DNA of 64,000 bases, taken from assembly GCA_047967505.1 (NCBI GenBank), contig CM106538.1; one strand, given 5' to 3'. Of this stretch, positions 51,986 through 64,000 are shown piece by piece. The translations under genes were made by a program, and so were the position numbers. The stretch is from Dipteris shenzhenensis (Eukaryota; Polypodiophyta; Polypodiopsida; Gleicheniales). Within the stretch, counting starts at the first letter, position 1; each line of letters opens with the position of its first letter. A model generated the notes under the pieces. The model saw nothing but the letters and a program-made list of their open reading frames with translations. It was not told where the DNA came from and made no database searches.

Positions 51986-52740
51986 CTGGTCAACAGCAGG
52001 CGCAGCAGCATGATGCTAGAAGGACCAGACAACGACCTTGTCAAAGGCTTCATGGTGGAGACTGAGGATCTAGAAGATCAGCAGGTGGTAGACTTACCCC
52101 ACAGTTGGCTGGAGGGATTCATACCATGGGGATCTATGTGGACCAGCCACTAGGATCTCACAATGGAGGGAAAGGTGGACCAAGATGTGGATGGCACTGA
52201 TGGTAATGTCTAGTTTGAAACAAGCCTAGGATCTTTGGTACATTGCAGGGTTTTGCTGGTCCCTATCTTCTGAGGGGGCGGACTGGATATTACTCTTGGT
52301 GCCCTTGATTACTGAACAGACCAGGAGTGGTCGTGACTCGGACTAGGGAATGTACAAGTGTTCCAGGCTGGACCTGGTTGTTTGAGGGCGATGTGGGGAA
52401 GTTCCTAGGGATATGAGAGGTGCAGACTCAGAACCAGATGAAGAAGACACCCTTGACATGTTCCAGATGAAGAAGACACCCTTGACATGTTCCTGAAAAT
52501 ACATATTTTGTGACGGGGGTTTCAGGCACTTCTAAAATTTTCCAGCTGCTTGGTGAAACCCTAAGAAAGCTGCTTGGGACTCTTTGCTGGACTCAATTTC
52601 AATGTGAGATTGATGGGTATAAAGGAAGCTTGGTCCTTGTGATTTTAACAACTCTGTGGCATTGCTGTAGTACTTACAGTGACCATGAGCTCACTTGGTC
52701 TCTTTGTAACGTTTTGCAATCTCTTTAACAGAAAAACATG
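51536..52740. other. Unassigned downstream DNA with (GA)n
   Basis: (GA)n at 51950-51980 without a LINE terminal block. GATGAAGAAGACACCCTTGA is duplicated at 52437 and 52467. No gene recognised. Confidence 0.35.
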
Positions 52741-55300
52741 AATTCATCTATTTTTAGCCTCATTGACCTTTGAAATGAAATAGCATTTTAAAAGAAATTC
52801 TTTGCTCCATTTATAGGCTCATGTTTGTAATCGAGCAGTTTACTTCAGTGTATCTCTTATTGCTCAGTGTGGTGACACTGCTCTATACTTTTGGTATGAA
52901 TCTGTTCTCTTTAGATTGTGGCATGAGTTAATTTCGGTATTACAGATTCTTTTTATTGCTATTAGGAGGGGGCTAATATACATACTTCAAATGATATTAG
53001 TTGTGTCGCGTGATTGCTCGAGTGCACTGCCTTGTGGTTATTGGAAGTGCAAGATTTGTAGGTAAAACTGCTGCTTTAAAAACTGGAGAGAGAGAGAGGG
53101 AGCAAGGAATACATGGAAAATCACACTTAATGACAACAAAGTCCTTGCTTCTATCCTTTACTGAGGCGCTAATTGGGTCACAAATTTGTTACAGTTTAAC
53201 ATGTAATAAGCCTTTTGTTTTGTTTTGGTATGTTATTTTGGCTTGTGAACACGTGGTTTTGTTATAATGCCTTTTTACAAGCTTCATGCTCAATTTTTCC
53301 TTTAGAAAGAAACTACTGATTGATTGCCTATGTGAGTCCAGTTTAGTTTTTTGAAGTCATCTTTATACCAATTAAATTAAATGAGGAGAGAGTAAATATA
53401 CAATTTGAATTTCAGGTATCAATGATATGATATTGAATAGTAATACCCTTATTCATTTGAAAGGGATTTTGGGGTTTGTGCAAGGGTTATAGATTGGCTT
53501 CAATTCTTAGGAGTTTTGAAAATCAATGTAGAAGCACGTTAATAAAATCAAATGTTGTATACGAAATCTCTCATGTGATGTATGCCTTTCCTATTCGCCT
53601 CTCCTACCAATTTCAAATGGTTTTGGTGCATGGAGGCTTAATTTAATCTATGTTTATCTATGGCTTAATTTATTTGCACTTTAATTATGCTATGTTATCT
53701 ATGGTTTAATTTATTTATGCATGTCTTAATTTATTTTATGCATAGACTATGTGCAAGAAAAGATTTGAACCCAAAACGTTCCTTTTCCAACTCATGAGCC
53801 CCACCATCAAGCTACAAAGTAAAATTATATTTCCTTTTCCTTATGACAGTTTTATAAAACCTCCTTCCCCTATGCATATCCTTCATAAGTGGTCCCGCCT
53901 TCTTTAATGCCCCTCCTTATTTAATTGAACCTCTTTCCTCCCCACGCGTGAGATTGCCCCTCCTCCTTTCCCCTCTAATTATTTTCCCCCTCTTTTCCCC
54001 TTTATTTAATTCAAGCCTTCCCCCCTTTATCCCACTCTCCCCTTCCCTCCTCTCCCACAAACTAATTAATTAATTGCTCCCAAATTCAATTCAGGGGTAC
54101 CTATTCTTAACGACTATGCTCGAAGCTTGCTAAAATTTGACTTATGGTATCTCTCACCATCCAACAGTTACGATGGGAAGATAGGTGTCAATAGTCCTAT
54201 CTACTTGTTATCAACATCCAAAGTAAACAAAACGTATGAGAGGAACAATGTATTTAAAGAATAGAACTATGAAGAAGAGAAGAGGAGATCATATTGATGA
54301 GATCTAGAAAGGACAATACATGTGATTAAGTGTGAATGACCATGAGAGCCGTTCTAAACGTGTAAAAAAGATTGAAGAAAACATGTGCTAAATTTTGCAG
54401 TCATTTACAACATATCATATCATTGTGAGCACACAGGGAAAATGGTTCATAAATTGTATCTCAAGCTACATCACTAAATAAAAACTTAGTTGGTGAAGGG
54501 TGGTGATGGGGGAAAATACGAGTATATATTTTTCTTAGATGGAGGTCCATAAACTATTAAGTTTTAAAGACTAAGTTGGTATAGAGTGGTGATGAGAAAA
54601 TATGAGTATGCATCTTGCTTGGATGGAGGTCCATTCACCATGATGTGTAAAGAATATATACAAATGAGGAATTTATATGTAAGACATCTATGTAAGGAAC
54701 ATACTTGATGAATCACATTTAATGTAATTCTTAATCTTTGTTGGGTTCATCCTAAAGATCAATGATTATAGTATCTATAGCATTCGTACATGTAGATAAT
54801 GCAAGACATACCTATAAATATACACACCAAGGCACCACAAACACTTATATGCATGATAAAACATATGACACAAGTTGTCACGCAACAATCAGCATGCACA
54901 CATATATAAAATGCGCACAAATAACAAGCAACCATGAAACAAGCGATAGTCAATAGCCAAGAATTATCCACAACACTATAAAATATAAAGAAAGCAGCAT
55001 TGCACACACAAAATGGAAAATTTATGTTTAAAAGTAAAAGTTTGAGACTTTTTAAACCATAATTAAAACAGTACTACATAGTATTACTATGAGGAAAGAA
55101 AAAATGCAAAAAAGAGGCCTAAATTTAAGAGTATTTTTCATTGCAATTTTGAAAATTATTGACATTTTTGTAATTCTAAAAAACACCATACATGGTCCTC
55201 ATGCTTTGCCAACATCACCAAAGGAATGTAAGAGTTGGGTGATTTTCGATACAACGATATCCCAAAAAAGATGAAGTTTTGGTATACTGACACAATCAAA
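52741..55300. other. AT-rich intergenic DNA
   Basis: No coding evidence. 53630-53750 repeats CTTAATTTATTT-like units. 54487-54556 and 54577-54640 are diverged copies sharing GGGTGGTGATG and GATGGAGGTCCAT. Otherwise nothing seen. Confidence 0.45.
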
Positions 55301-55309
55301 AAGTATACA

Positions 55310-56816
55310 TGCACTCTTTCACTCTACGAGTGCATCTCTTCCTTATCAACACCAACAGTCTCATCATTATCAAGTTCATTGTCATAATTGGGTGACAAAG
55401 TGGATGATCCATCCTTCTCGGCATTATCAACAAAAACATTCTCTTCGTCGCTGGAAAAACCTAATTCCCCTTCCATTTGCAACCATTTAGACTAGAGATG
55501 GAGCCAACAAGATAGGATTAAACATTCTCAAAGAGAATGTATATTGTCTTCTTCAAGCTATACACCCATCATTTGTAAGCTAAAACATCATAAACAACTA
55601 TGTCTACTTGTTCAATATCAAGAACGCAAATCACGATTGGTCTTTGGTACCCCTTATTGTCCTTTTCTTCTTTGGATATGCAACTAATCTGAAAACGTAT
55701 CTCCTTTCAGTGGATTAGCATGTGTATTCCTAAACCATTCCACAACACAAAAGTCACTTGCCCTTGCATAGACTTTTGAATTTCTACCACTTTGCACTCT
55801 AGAGAGAATCTAGAAAGGATGTCCAAGAGGGTCCTCTTGAGCAAGAGTTGCAATCATGGAGACAACCTCCAAATCTTTTATGGAACCTGACCACATTTTA
55901 ATGAGCTCTTGCCATCTTTCGCAAGATCGTCATGCACTAATCTCTCATGCACATATGTTGATTAAAGCTTCTACCCCATGAGTGGTAGACTTTGAGGTTT
56001 TACAAGCTAACCTAAAGCTGGAGACGATGTTGGACATACAAAAGGATTGCACAAAATAGTAGTGTTGCTCTTGAACTGATCAAGGATGAGGGCTTAGTCT
56101 TCAAAGAAAGTATTCTAGCACACTCGATTGTCTACAATTCTAGAGTATGCTTTTTCCTTCTCAATCAAACTTCTCTGACATGCACTTTTAATAGTCAACA
56201 TCCCTTTTTTGAGTTTTTGCCTTCTCAATCAAACTTCTCTTCTCATACATGCACCTTTCATAGTCAACATCCCTTCGTTGAGCTTTTGCTCGTTTCCTAG
56301 AATGCCAAGCCTTACCCAGGGCTATGTCTGCATGAGAAAGCTTTGTCATTTCGAAATCAAGCTTCTCCGCATAGTCCTGAATTTGAAGGTCCAACTAGGT
56401 TACCGTTTGCTCCCATACTTCAATCGAATTTCCATCTGCGATTTTGACTGTACATGCATAGTCAGATAGGCTAATCTTTAATTTCAGCCTCTTGATTAAC
56501 TCTGTATCGTTAAAGGCTATATACCTCGTTGTTGCGGACTTTGTAGGATATTATTAGGTGCACTGTTTACTAGCTTAGCAATAGACACACATAACAAAAT
56601 AGTTACTAACCTCTTAGAAGATCTTGCTAGTTGAATCTCCATTTGTTCAGCTCTGGGACTTTCCTCCATCTCCACGTTGCATTCTGAGATCACCATCTTA
56701 GCCATCTTAGCCATCCGATGATCCTTATTTCGTGGACAATCTTTCCACTGATGAGGCTGAACACATCCAAAACACAAAGCTTCTCTCCTCGCTTTCTCTT
56801 TTTGCTCTAGGGTCAA
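55310..56816 (-). pseudogene. Degenerate gag-like region, minus strand
   Basis: 56816-56700 on the minus strand reads KARREALCFGCVQPHQWKDC, a CCHC-like knuckle as in plant Gypsy gag. Upstream pieces include YAEKLDFEMTKLSHADIALG (56370-56310). 56165-56290 contains a 55-60-bp tandem duplication. 55490-55320 encodes an acidic tail. Assignment to Gypsy gag is tentative; the rest is unrecognised. Confidence 0.4.
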
Positions 56817-56849
56817 AGAAGATTGACCAAGCCCGTGCTGCCATTAGTG

Positions 56850-57265
56850 TTACTTTTCTTTTCACTCAAATGGTGGTACTTGGTTTAGAAGGAGTCTCAA
56901 GTGGCTTTGCCTACTTGGCTTGGCCGGACATGATGCCCTTAACTGGAATATTAATAACTAACCAGCCCTTTGAGAAATGGGGTATAGATTTTATTGGACC
57001 TATAAGCCCATCGGCTAAAGGAACCGGGGCCAGATACATTATCTTGGCCACAGATTACTTCACCAAGTGGGTGGAAGGGAGAGCCACTGTGAAGGTAGAT
57101 GCAAGATCCACTACTAAATTCTTATATGAGCAAGTTATCATGCAGTTTGGATGTCCATTAGAGTTGGTGTACTTGGTTTAGAAGGAGTCTCAAGTGGCTT
57201 CGCCTACTTGGCTGCCGGACATGATGCCCTTAACCGAAATATTAATAACTAACCAGCCCTTTCCA
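56850..57265 (+). mobile_element. Gypsy integrase fragment with internal duplication
   Basis: The + strand encodes FEKWGIDFIGPISPSAKGTG, then ARYIILATDYFTKWVEGRAT and TTKFLYEQVIMQFGCPLELV, the start of the Gypsy integrase core (GIDFIGP, ATDY motifs). A block of about 95 bp at 56875-56970 recurs at 57170-57262. It neighbours minus-strand gag-like sequence, so the element is rearranged. Confidence 0.75.
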
Positions 57266-57349
57266 CTACTGTCTCCCACTCAAGAAGGCCATGAACAACA
57301 GGTACAAGAGTTTATTCTCTGCGCTCAACGCTACTCAATAGCAACCGAT

Positions 57350-58095
57350 GACCCGAAAAGATCCAAGTAGGGTATCGCCCCCTAATCAATCTGAGGCCGA
57401 CTCCACCGAGGGCAACCCCACCTAGAAGAAGGACACAACCCCATCCATTGCCTCGGCTCTTAGGCCCCAATCCACTCCCCCAACCACAATATCCCCCCAA
57501 GCGCTGGGTCGCCACCAAGCTCTTGGAAGACCAAGATAGTTACAAAGGCAAGCAGGTCGTTTGGGTACCGAAGTTCAAATCCCAAACCATGGGGGTTCCC
57601 AAGGCAGCAACACAAGAACCTGTGTCGATCCAAGATGCAGTACCAAAAGAACCTACCATCAAACCAGTCGTAACAACCAAGTCCTAGGGTCCCAAACGTG
57701 CCCTAGTACCACGAATCGTACAACTCAACATGAGGATCACCCAGGACAGCAAGGAAGCAACACAAGAACCGACCCCTATGATGCGAGGAGTTACACAAGA
57801 AGCTCCCTCCAAGTCCAAAGGTGAACCAACGAACGTTGTTCCGATCATACCATCACCAACTGTGGCACCCAACTCACAAGAGCAAGTGCCTATGCCGAGG
57901 GCGGTCAAACAAGAACCTGCTTGTCCCACGACAAAGGATCATCCCACAAGGGATCGTCACCATGCCAATGCACCTCTGGCAACCAAAATGAGACACAAGT
58001 TGGACACATGCTGTACAAGGCTATTAACATGCTATGTAGTAGCGCGACATTTGTCAACAACTTCAATTCCAAGTCTAGGTGAGATGGTATGGTAG
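57350..58095 (+). pseudogene. Unrecognised Pro/Thr/Gln-rich protein fragment
   Basis: Begins MTRKDPSRVSPPNQSEADST, stops once, shifts frame near 57440, then continues through KRWVATKLLEDQDSYKGKQV and a run of degenerate repeats around TQEP (57600-57910), with one TAG at 57685-57687. The low-complexity, charged composition resembles the N-terminal part of a retroelement gag or accessory protein. No domain identified. Confidence 0.4.
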
Positions 58096-58276
58096 GCATA
58101 TCACCCCAATGCACCCGTAGCCCATAAGTCACTTCCTTGCACATACACCCACATGTATACACAGTCAGCACTAGGTGATTAGGGTTAGTAGGTCCATTCT
58201 ACATTTTTTGTATTCTTGCTCGCTAGCCTCACCTGTACACCTCACGTACACAACTGCCCCTTCATAACCCTTCCCC

Positions 58277-58277
<1 letters not shown>

Positions 58278-58344
<67 letters not shown>

Positions 58345-58350
58345 CTCTCT
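58278..58350. repeat. (TC)n microsatellite
   Basis: Long TC run with one CG interruption. Confidence 0.95.
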
Positions 58351-58416
58351 CCTATACTTTCCACTTTCCCCCTTCTTCCCCTTTCTTTACTTTTCTCAGA
58401 CAGTATCTCGCCGACT

Positions 58417-58682
58417 GTAGCCATCCCATTATCCCGTCGGCCATTGCCATTTCACTATCCCACTAGTCGTCGCCATTTCAGTATCCTGCCGACCGTCGCC
58501 ATCCCACTATCCTACCGACCGTCGCCTTTCTACTATCCCATCAATCGTCGCCACCCCACCATCCCGCAGGTCACTACCATTTCAGTATCCTACCGACCGA
58601 TGCCATCCCAATATCCTGTCAGTCATTGTCATTTTGATATCCCGCCGACCGTCACCATCCCACTATCCCGCCGACCATCGTC
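58417..58682. repeat. 26-bp minisatellite
   Basis: About ten imperfect copies of a 26-bp unit around GCCATCCCACTATCCCGCCG. The open frame through it (58216-58725) is a by-product of the repeat. Confidence 0.85.
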
Positions 58683-58718
58683 TTATACCATCCACCCGGT
58701 TGTGGGGATAGCAAAATC

Positions 58719-58726
58719 TATATAAA
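58719..58726 (+). promoter_or_regulatory. Possible TATA box
   Basis: TATATAAA within ATCTATATAAAGGGACCCC, about 65 bp upstream of the decayed coding region that starts near 58785. Position and context fit a core promoter, but no transcript evidence exists. Confidence 0.4.
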
Positions 58727-58779
58727 GGGACCCCATCCCCCCGGGTCATCGCCATAGCAGTTACAACACTCACCTCGTG

Positions 58780-61023
58780 GAGAGGCATGGCTCCAACAGC
58801 TCGACGCATGTGCCATCCACTCCCGCTACGCATACAAGGGTCATGACTACACCCTTCATTACCACACTGTAGCGAAATATCAAGCACTTAAGGAGTCAAC
58901 AGTTCAAGGAGCCAACAAGTTTGAGATCCGTGGCAGACCACCTTCCCTGTCACTTGGATATGAGGCTCTTGGGAGAGTTTCTCCAAGCCTATAACTCCAA
59001 CACAAATGTAGGCATTCTTCGAGACACGATGGGCACTCCCCACTTCTACCACCTCAACGTGGATGTGGTGCAAGCCGTCTTCGGCCTACCAATCATTGAT
59101 GACAAATACTCAGTGAAGAAGAAGATGCCCGAGGTCCTCAATATAATATGTCGGTACGATCGCAAAAAGAGCAAGGGGCACATCCATTTCTCAAAGATCA
59201 TCAAGTCAAAAATGGAAAAGCCAGCACGAGCCCTCCAATGGTTGACACAAGTCAAGCACACTGACCACCACCAATCGATCATGCCAAACATCTTATTAAG
59301 GCTGGCAGAACCCTAGGTCACTAACGGGGCCGATTACTTTTGTAATCAGATGCGGGAGTACCGCAAAACACATGGTGAGGTCATCGGTAAATGCCCCATT
59401 CTCGCTATGCCTTATTTCTCCTTAGGCCTTCAACCATCTAAACTTTGTCTCCTTTGCCCCTCTGACCTCCAAACCCTCGCCTGTCATCCAATTTCGCTTA
59501 ACTTCCAGGCATGGTACCGCATCATCACGAAGTCCAAAATTTATCCAATGGACAATGAGGTGATGCAATTAGCTCAAACCGTGGGTCTGCACTCCAGATA
59601 GTCTTCAAGCTGACATCAATTGGATGCAGACCTACGACCGTGCCTCTGCAATACAAATGCAAAGGCATCTCGCGGCTTACCAATCCACTGCCTACCATCC
59701 CCTTGGCATAATAATACTCTATAACTGAGTGCTACAAGCTCTCCAAGAGTCCTTGGTTGGCAATTTTGAAACAATTCACATAGCATACCCCAAGGAAGTT
59801 GCTGAGGAGGAGCGCCACGAAGCTATCACAGTATTCAATTCTTTCGCCCCACCTGCTACTGAGATTCCACAGCTTCCTCCAATTGATCCCGTCTAGCCCA
59901 CCCAGCAAGCCACCCAACTCCTCCCACCCCCCTTCCTTGCACAAATCTTCCAGAGTACTCATCTAATGCCTCTAACACCAGCACCGCACAGCACGGGACC
60001 TCCCCGTCCATCTCATCTACTACTTTGATTGATCTCTCGGAAGAGGCCCTCAATATGCTGCTTAAGTCAACCAATTTTGTACACTCCTACCGACACAACG
60101 CCCACAGAGACAGCGAAGGAGGAACCAATGCTGATGGAAAATGATGAGGTTCCTCAAACTCCTCCCTCCTCCCCATTGGAAGATGTACAATGGAGACCTG
60201 ACCTGCAATCGTTCCAAGAACTGTCGAACAGTGCCCTCATGCACCACTAGAAGAAGCAACTCAAAGGCTCCTACCTCCACCTCTACAAAATCCTGGAGGT
60301 GTGCCCCCTTACGAGTTCATCATCCAGTCTCTCAATGACTGGAGGTGTGCACATATAAAGTGCACACGAGGAGGTTACCACCTCGCTCCCGATGCTCCAA
60401 TTCCTCTGACCGATGTCGACACCGGTCTCCAACCTTGCTGGCGCATCCCCTTCTTAAAAAAGGAGCAATTTTGGCATTACTACTGCAGTGCCCACGTCGA
60501 CCGTCGGATCCACCCCTTGTACATGCCCATGAAACGTCAATGGACTTGGGATGAATTCGACGAGCTCCAAAAACGGGACCCCAACATTTTGTACAATTTT
60601 CCTAAGTACAACTTCTCGAAAGAGATAACACATGAGTGATTTTGCTTTTGCCTCTAGTCCTTCAACGACACATACGGCTCTATCCTCGATCTAGCCATCA
60701 TTGCAGTGGTCCATTTCAACCGCCTTCTCCTCTTGCTCCTCCGTGATCTCCCCACTCATAGTCGGCCAATTGACGACAAGCTCCACAACCTCAATAATCA
60801 GATTGTCTTCAACCTCGACATCGGCCCCACTCAGTTTCAGTACCTCTACCTCTACCTCTGTGTTCGTAATCTCCATGGCCATTACATCCGCACATACGAG
60901 GACATGCACACCATCCATTTTTGGAAGTTCTTCTCATGCCTTACTCGGCTCACTCCCCGCCCAACTGGATCGCTATGCAGTCCTCCAGACGGTCCTCTCC
61001 ACTCACCTCCTCCAGCAGGCTGA
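58780..61023 (+). pseudogene. Decayed unknown protein, possibly retroelement-associated
   Basis: Reads EAWLQQLDACAIHSRYAYKG from 58780, shifts frame near 58915, then stays mainly in one frame to 61023. Blocks: HLDMRLLGEFLQAYNSNTNV, HLNVDVVQAVFGLPIID (58950-59100), GLQPSKLCLLCPSDLQTLAC, WRCAHIKCTRGGYHLAPDAP, FWHYYCSAHVDRRIHPLYMP and RQWTWDEFDELQKRDP (60350-60570). Stops at 59314, 59599, 60637 and 60655; a second-frame stretch at 60090-60250. The VREFY/FGLP-like layout weakly recalls the putative plant transposon protein found in some Gypsy elements. Function unknown. Confidence 0.45.
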
Positions 61024-61875
61024 TCTGAGGGTGGCTCGACGATAGGAAGGGGGGCATATTAACATCCATAGGGTATAGTCACATAATGCAGGGTAATCAC
61101 TGATTAGAGGTGATTAGGCTTCATGATTTACTTCAACAGTTGTAGCCATGGAAGGAGTACAGTGAAAGTTTCACGGGGTTTGAACCGCAAATAACTCAAG
61201 TGGTTACAAGTCTTAGGGGGTTTGAACCCCAAATAACCCAAGCGGTTACAGGCTCAAGCAGCAAATTGCCACAAATAACTCAAGCACTAACCATACTCAG
61301 GGGGTTTCAGCCCCAAATAGCTTAGGCCTCAGAGGCGCGAGGCTAACACAAGTGCTATTTGGCGCTCTTATATGTTTAACACAAGTGCTATTTCCGACAC
61401 ACAAGAGTGGAACAATAGAAGAAAGATGGAAAGGATAGCAAAGATGCCTTGGCACCCTACTTGCCCAAGAGCCTTATAAATGTAAAGAAAGAGAGAGTGC
61501 TAAAAGGAAAAGGGTTGGCCCTCCCTTCAAAAGGTGACTTGTATAAAAGACCAAATGGTTGACTTTGGTTTTCATTGTTGTGTGCAAAAGTTTGGATGCA
61601 AGAGTGTCTTTGGATGTTCTCTTATTTCCTTTGTAGTTCCTTCAGTGTGTTTGCTGCTCCATCCCCTTCAGTCTCCTCTTCCCTTCTCCTTCTCCCTCCC
61701 TTCTCTCCTCTCTTCTCCCTTCTCCCCCTTCCCTCTTTCTCTCGTGGAAACACACTCTGCAACAATCTGGGAGCGCTTGAGTGACACATGCGGATGACTT
61801 GTGCCTTGCATTGCTCTCACAAGGTGTAGCTTGAAGTGGAGGCTCCATCAAAATTCCTTCAAGATCCCCACGACA
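61024..61875 (+). repeat. Candidate LTR or promoter region
   Basis: Directly after the last open frame: a purine tract AGGAAGGGGGGCA (61046-61058), then TATTAACATCC. GGGTTTGAACCNCAAATAAC is repeated at 61178 and 61218, with a third relative at 61300. GTATAAAAGACC at 61541 is a good TATA box. This resembles PPT plus 3' LTR, but no second copy was found. Confidence 0.4.
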
Positions 61876-61879
61876 CGTG

Positions 61880-62714
61880 AGTCACCGTCGAGACTACACA
61901 ACTTCATAGCGGAGTCCTACATGGCATTTTGGGAGCATATCAAGTGTGATTTTGTTGCAATGGTTGATGGAATTTGTAGGGAAGTAGCCTTATCTGTAGA
62001 TGTTAATGTCAGTTTGATGAAAATGTTCCCCAAAAGGCCTAATCATATCCGAGTAGGGAACTAGAGACCAATAACTATGCTCAATACCTCATATAAAATT
62101 TTGGCGAAGGCTTTGGCCAACAGGATTCGAGATGTTTGTGGTAAAGCAATTGAACGTGAGCAGAAGGGTTTTTTCAAAGGGTGGGATATCTTTGAAAACA
62201 TTTTGAATGTTGTTACAGCCCTTCACTATGTAGGTCAATCTTGCTCCAAGTTGGTTCTGATGGGTTTTTATTTCGACAAGGTGCATGATCACATTAGGTA
62301 AGATTATTTGCTACAAGTCCTAGCTAAGTTGGGGTTCGCTCAGTCGTTCTGCAAAATGGTGGGTTCCTTATCCATGATTGTGTCTGCAGTACAGTGCGTC
62401 AATGTGGAGTAGTAGGGAGATTCGACCTCAAAAGATCAGTCCGCCGACAAGGGTGCTTGGTGGCCTGGTTTCTGTTTGCGATGGGAACAGTTCCTCTTAT
62501 AGTAGGATTAAGTTGGAGCTAGAATCACAGTGGATCAAAAGCCTGAGACTCTCTTTGAGAGATCAATTCTGTGCACGGCATTTGTAGACGACATGGTGGC
62601 TATGTCGAACTTAGTGCAAGGAAAGTGTGGAGAACTTAATCAATGTCTTGGAGAATTTTTGTATAGTCTTGGGCTTGAAATGTAGTTGGGAGAAGTCCTT
62701 CATAATAAGTTGTG
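61880..62714 (+). mobile_element. LINE RT fragment
   Basis: AFWEHIKCDFVAMVDG then RPITMLNTSYKILAKALANR (62069-62128), EREQKGFFKGWDIFENIL, KVHDHIR, and TAFVDDMVAMSN near 62580, the FADD-type catalytic box. At least five stops and two frameshifts. Ordinary plant L1 type, different from the coiled-coil family; truncated on both sides. Confidence 0.75.
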
Positions 62715-62807
62715 ATGCTGGGTGGAACCCAACTAGGTGAGCCATTTTGCGGGAAAGGTGATCCAAAGGGGAGCAGTAATTATTGGAGATATCATAGTCA
62801 AAGAGTG

Positions 62808-63025
62808 TGTTGGTGTGTAGTACTAGGTGGTCTAGTACTAGTCTTGTGTGGGTGTGTCTTGTGTGGGTGCCACGTGTCATCATGGGACTTATCCCATATG
62901 CACCAAGTGCTAGGGTGTGAGTGAGTAGCCTACATAAGGCTTGTACTTCACTTATCTTGTCATACTTGATGAATGAATGAGAGCCTTTCATTATGTCTTC
63001 ATTTGAGCATTATTCCTCACACCGT

Positions 63026-63072
<47 letters not shown>

Positions 63073-63097
63073 CCCCCCCTTCACCATGTTTCTAACA
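62808..63097 (+). mobile_element. Copia 5' LTR
   Basis: 290 bp from TGTTGGTGTG to TTTCTAACA, the TG...CA ends expected of an LTR, followed directly by a tRNA-Met primer-binding site. A (TC)n and C-run (63029-63079) lies just before the LTR end. The element continues to the right beyond the window; the candidate target duplication is GAGTG (62803-62807). Confidence 0.85.
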
Positions 63098-63110
63098 TGG
63101 TATCAGAGCC
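63098..63110 (+). other. Copia primer-binding site, tRNA-iMet
   Basis: TGGTATCAGAGCC, complementary to the 3' end of initiator tRNA-Met, the usual Copia primer. Confidence 0.9.
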
Positions 63111-64000
63111 ACCTTCCATAGCTGCCATGTCACCCAAGCTTGCTCTAACCCTAATTCATCACCCTTGCCCTAACCCTAATTCTGCTTCAGCCTCTTTCCT
63201 TCTGTAGCCATCTCATCTCTTCTTCATCTAACCTCTCCATAGCCCTACTGGTCAGCTTGTTTTCAACAGGCATGTGTACACGTGCTGCTAGCTTGCATCT
63301 CCTTCAAGTGGCGCTTGTATACATGCTGATTTAGAGCATTTCCATTCCTATTTTTAGGGTTTCCAAGCCATTGCAATAGAGCTGTCCATCTACACGCATT
63401 GGTTGGAGAATTTCAAGCCTTTTGGAGGCATTTTCGACCAATTTTGGAGCTCTCCTTCGCTGAAATCAGGGTTTTTGAGTTGCTGCTGCAAAGTTGCTTT
63501 CAACAGAACATTTTCGGAGGTTTTCAACACCAAGAACAAGCTTCTATTACTGCTGCTATGTAGTTGGTCACTTGACAGCTTTCTCTGCAGCATTTTGAGT
63601 CATTTGAAGGCATTTGATAGCTATTTCTAGCACTCCAGCCCACGACTTGCTCCATGCAGATTTCGGATCTCTAACTGCCCCGAAACCCTAAAAGTTAATT
63701 TTTGCAATATCTACTTAGATCTTCCAAAATTTTTAGGGCTCCTATGATTTGAGGGCTCCTGAGTGTTGCAAGAACACTCTCCTACAAGAAAATTTGAAAA
63801 GCCCCAAAATTTTCTAAACCCTAATTTTTTGTTAAACCCTAATTTTCAAAATTTAGGGAATTTCTATTTTTTGCATCCCTTGAGCTGTATAGAAGTCTCC
63901 TCCATGTAGAGATTTGGGTATTTCTCCAAACTCATGTAATTTTAGTACTATCTTGTACATTCATTTGGGCATTTTGCCTCCTTTGGGCATAATTGCTCAA
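63111..64000 (+). mobile_element. Copia untranslated leader, incomplete
   Basis: No gag-like frame before the edge. CCCTAATT/AAACCCTAA words recur (63150-63185, 63685, 63815-63840). The gag start should lie right of the window. Confidence 0.6.

Noticed and set aside
58285-58350. (TC)n run as another LINE tail
   Set aside because: No LINE terminal block precedes it on either strand, so it is listed only as a microsatellite.
58216-58725. 169-codon open frame
   Set aside because: Runs through a (TC)n microsatellite and a 26-bp minisatellite; 26 is not a multiple of three, so a coding role is unlikely.
63098-63110. Possible tRNA gene
   Set aside because: Only the 3'-end complement of initiator tRNA-Met is present; there is no cloverleaf. 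It is a primer-binding site. No other tRNA, rRNA or CRISPR-like structure was seen.

Overview
The window is nuclear DNA of a land plant with a large, repeat-rich genome. The evidence is one plant gene spread over 40 kb with introns up to 13.6 kb, and non-LTR (LINE), Copia, Gypsy and hAT-like elements nested inside those introns. Very large introns full of LINEs and degenerate Copia/Gypsy would fit a fern or another large-genome non-flowering plant, but no species marker was seen, so this is inference only.

The only host gene I recognise is SPIKE1 (SPK1), the plant DOCK-family Rho-of-plants (ROP) guanine-nucleotide exchange factor, on the + strand. Twelve exons at 8452-8645, 9168-9298, 9733-9808, 10212-10322, 21293-21475, 28807-28953, 31838-32011, 32218-32565, 33183-33515, 33647-33832, 47424-48398 and 48510-48764 join in frame into about 1,037 codons. 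They cover the central region and the whole C-terminal DHR2 catalytic domain up to the stop. The N-terminal part, including the C2-like DHR1 domain, must lie left of the window.

Layout. 1-5437: a large minus-strand LINE with a zinc-knuckle ORF1 and an EN/RT ORF2, preceded by a pyrimidine-rich 5' tract. 5438-8451: intronic or upstream DNA with a telomere-like minisatellite and a complete hAT-type miniature element (7272-7960, 8-bp target duplication). 8452-10322: four exons. 10323-21292: an 11-kb intron of minus-strand LINEs joined head to tail, one interrupted by an 831-bp LTR-type element with 5-bp target duplications. 21476-28806: a 7.3-kb intron with LINE 3' ends and a nearly full-length + strand LINE. 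28954-31837: an intron ending in a chain of 5'-truncated LINE tails that stops 19 bp before a splice site. 33833-47423: a 13.6-kb intron with two minus-strand Copia elements (one with an inverted RT segment, one split by a LINE) and a + strand Gypsy fragment. 48765-64000: downstream DNA with another LINE, Gypsy debris, a decayed unknown protein-coding region in one dominant frame (57.4-61.0 kb), a LINE RT fragment, and at the right edge a Copia 5' LTR with its tRNA-Met primer-binding site.

Two patterns stand out. LINE copies are repeatedly joined to the microsatellite tail, (TC)n or (TG)n, of another LINE in the same orientation, as if the tail of one copy is the landing site for the next. 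In the two best-preserved LINEs almost every premature stop is one C-to-T or G-to-A transition from CAG, TGG or CGA, as expected from deamination of methylated cytosine. The SPK1 reading frame stays intact around all of this.
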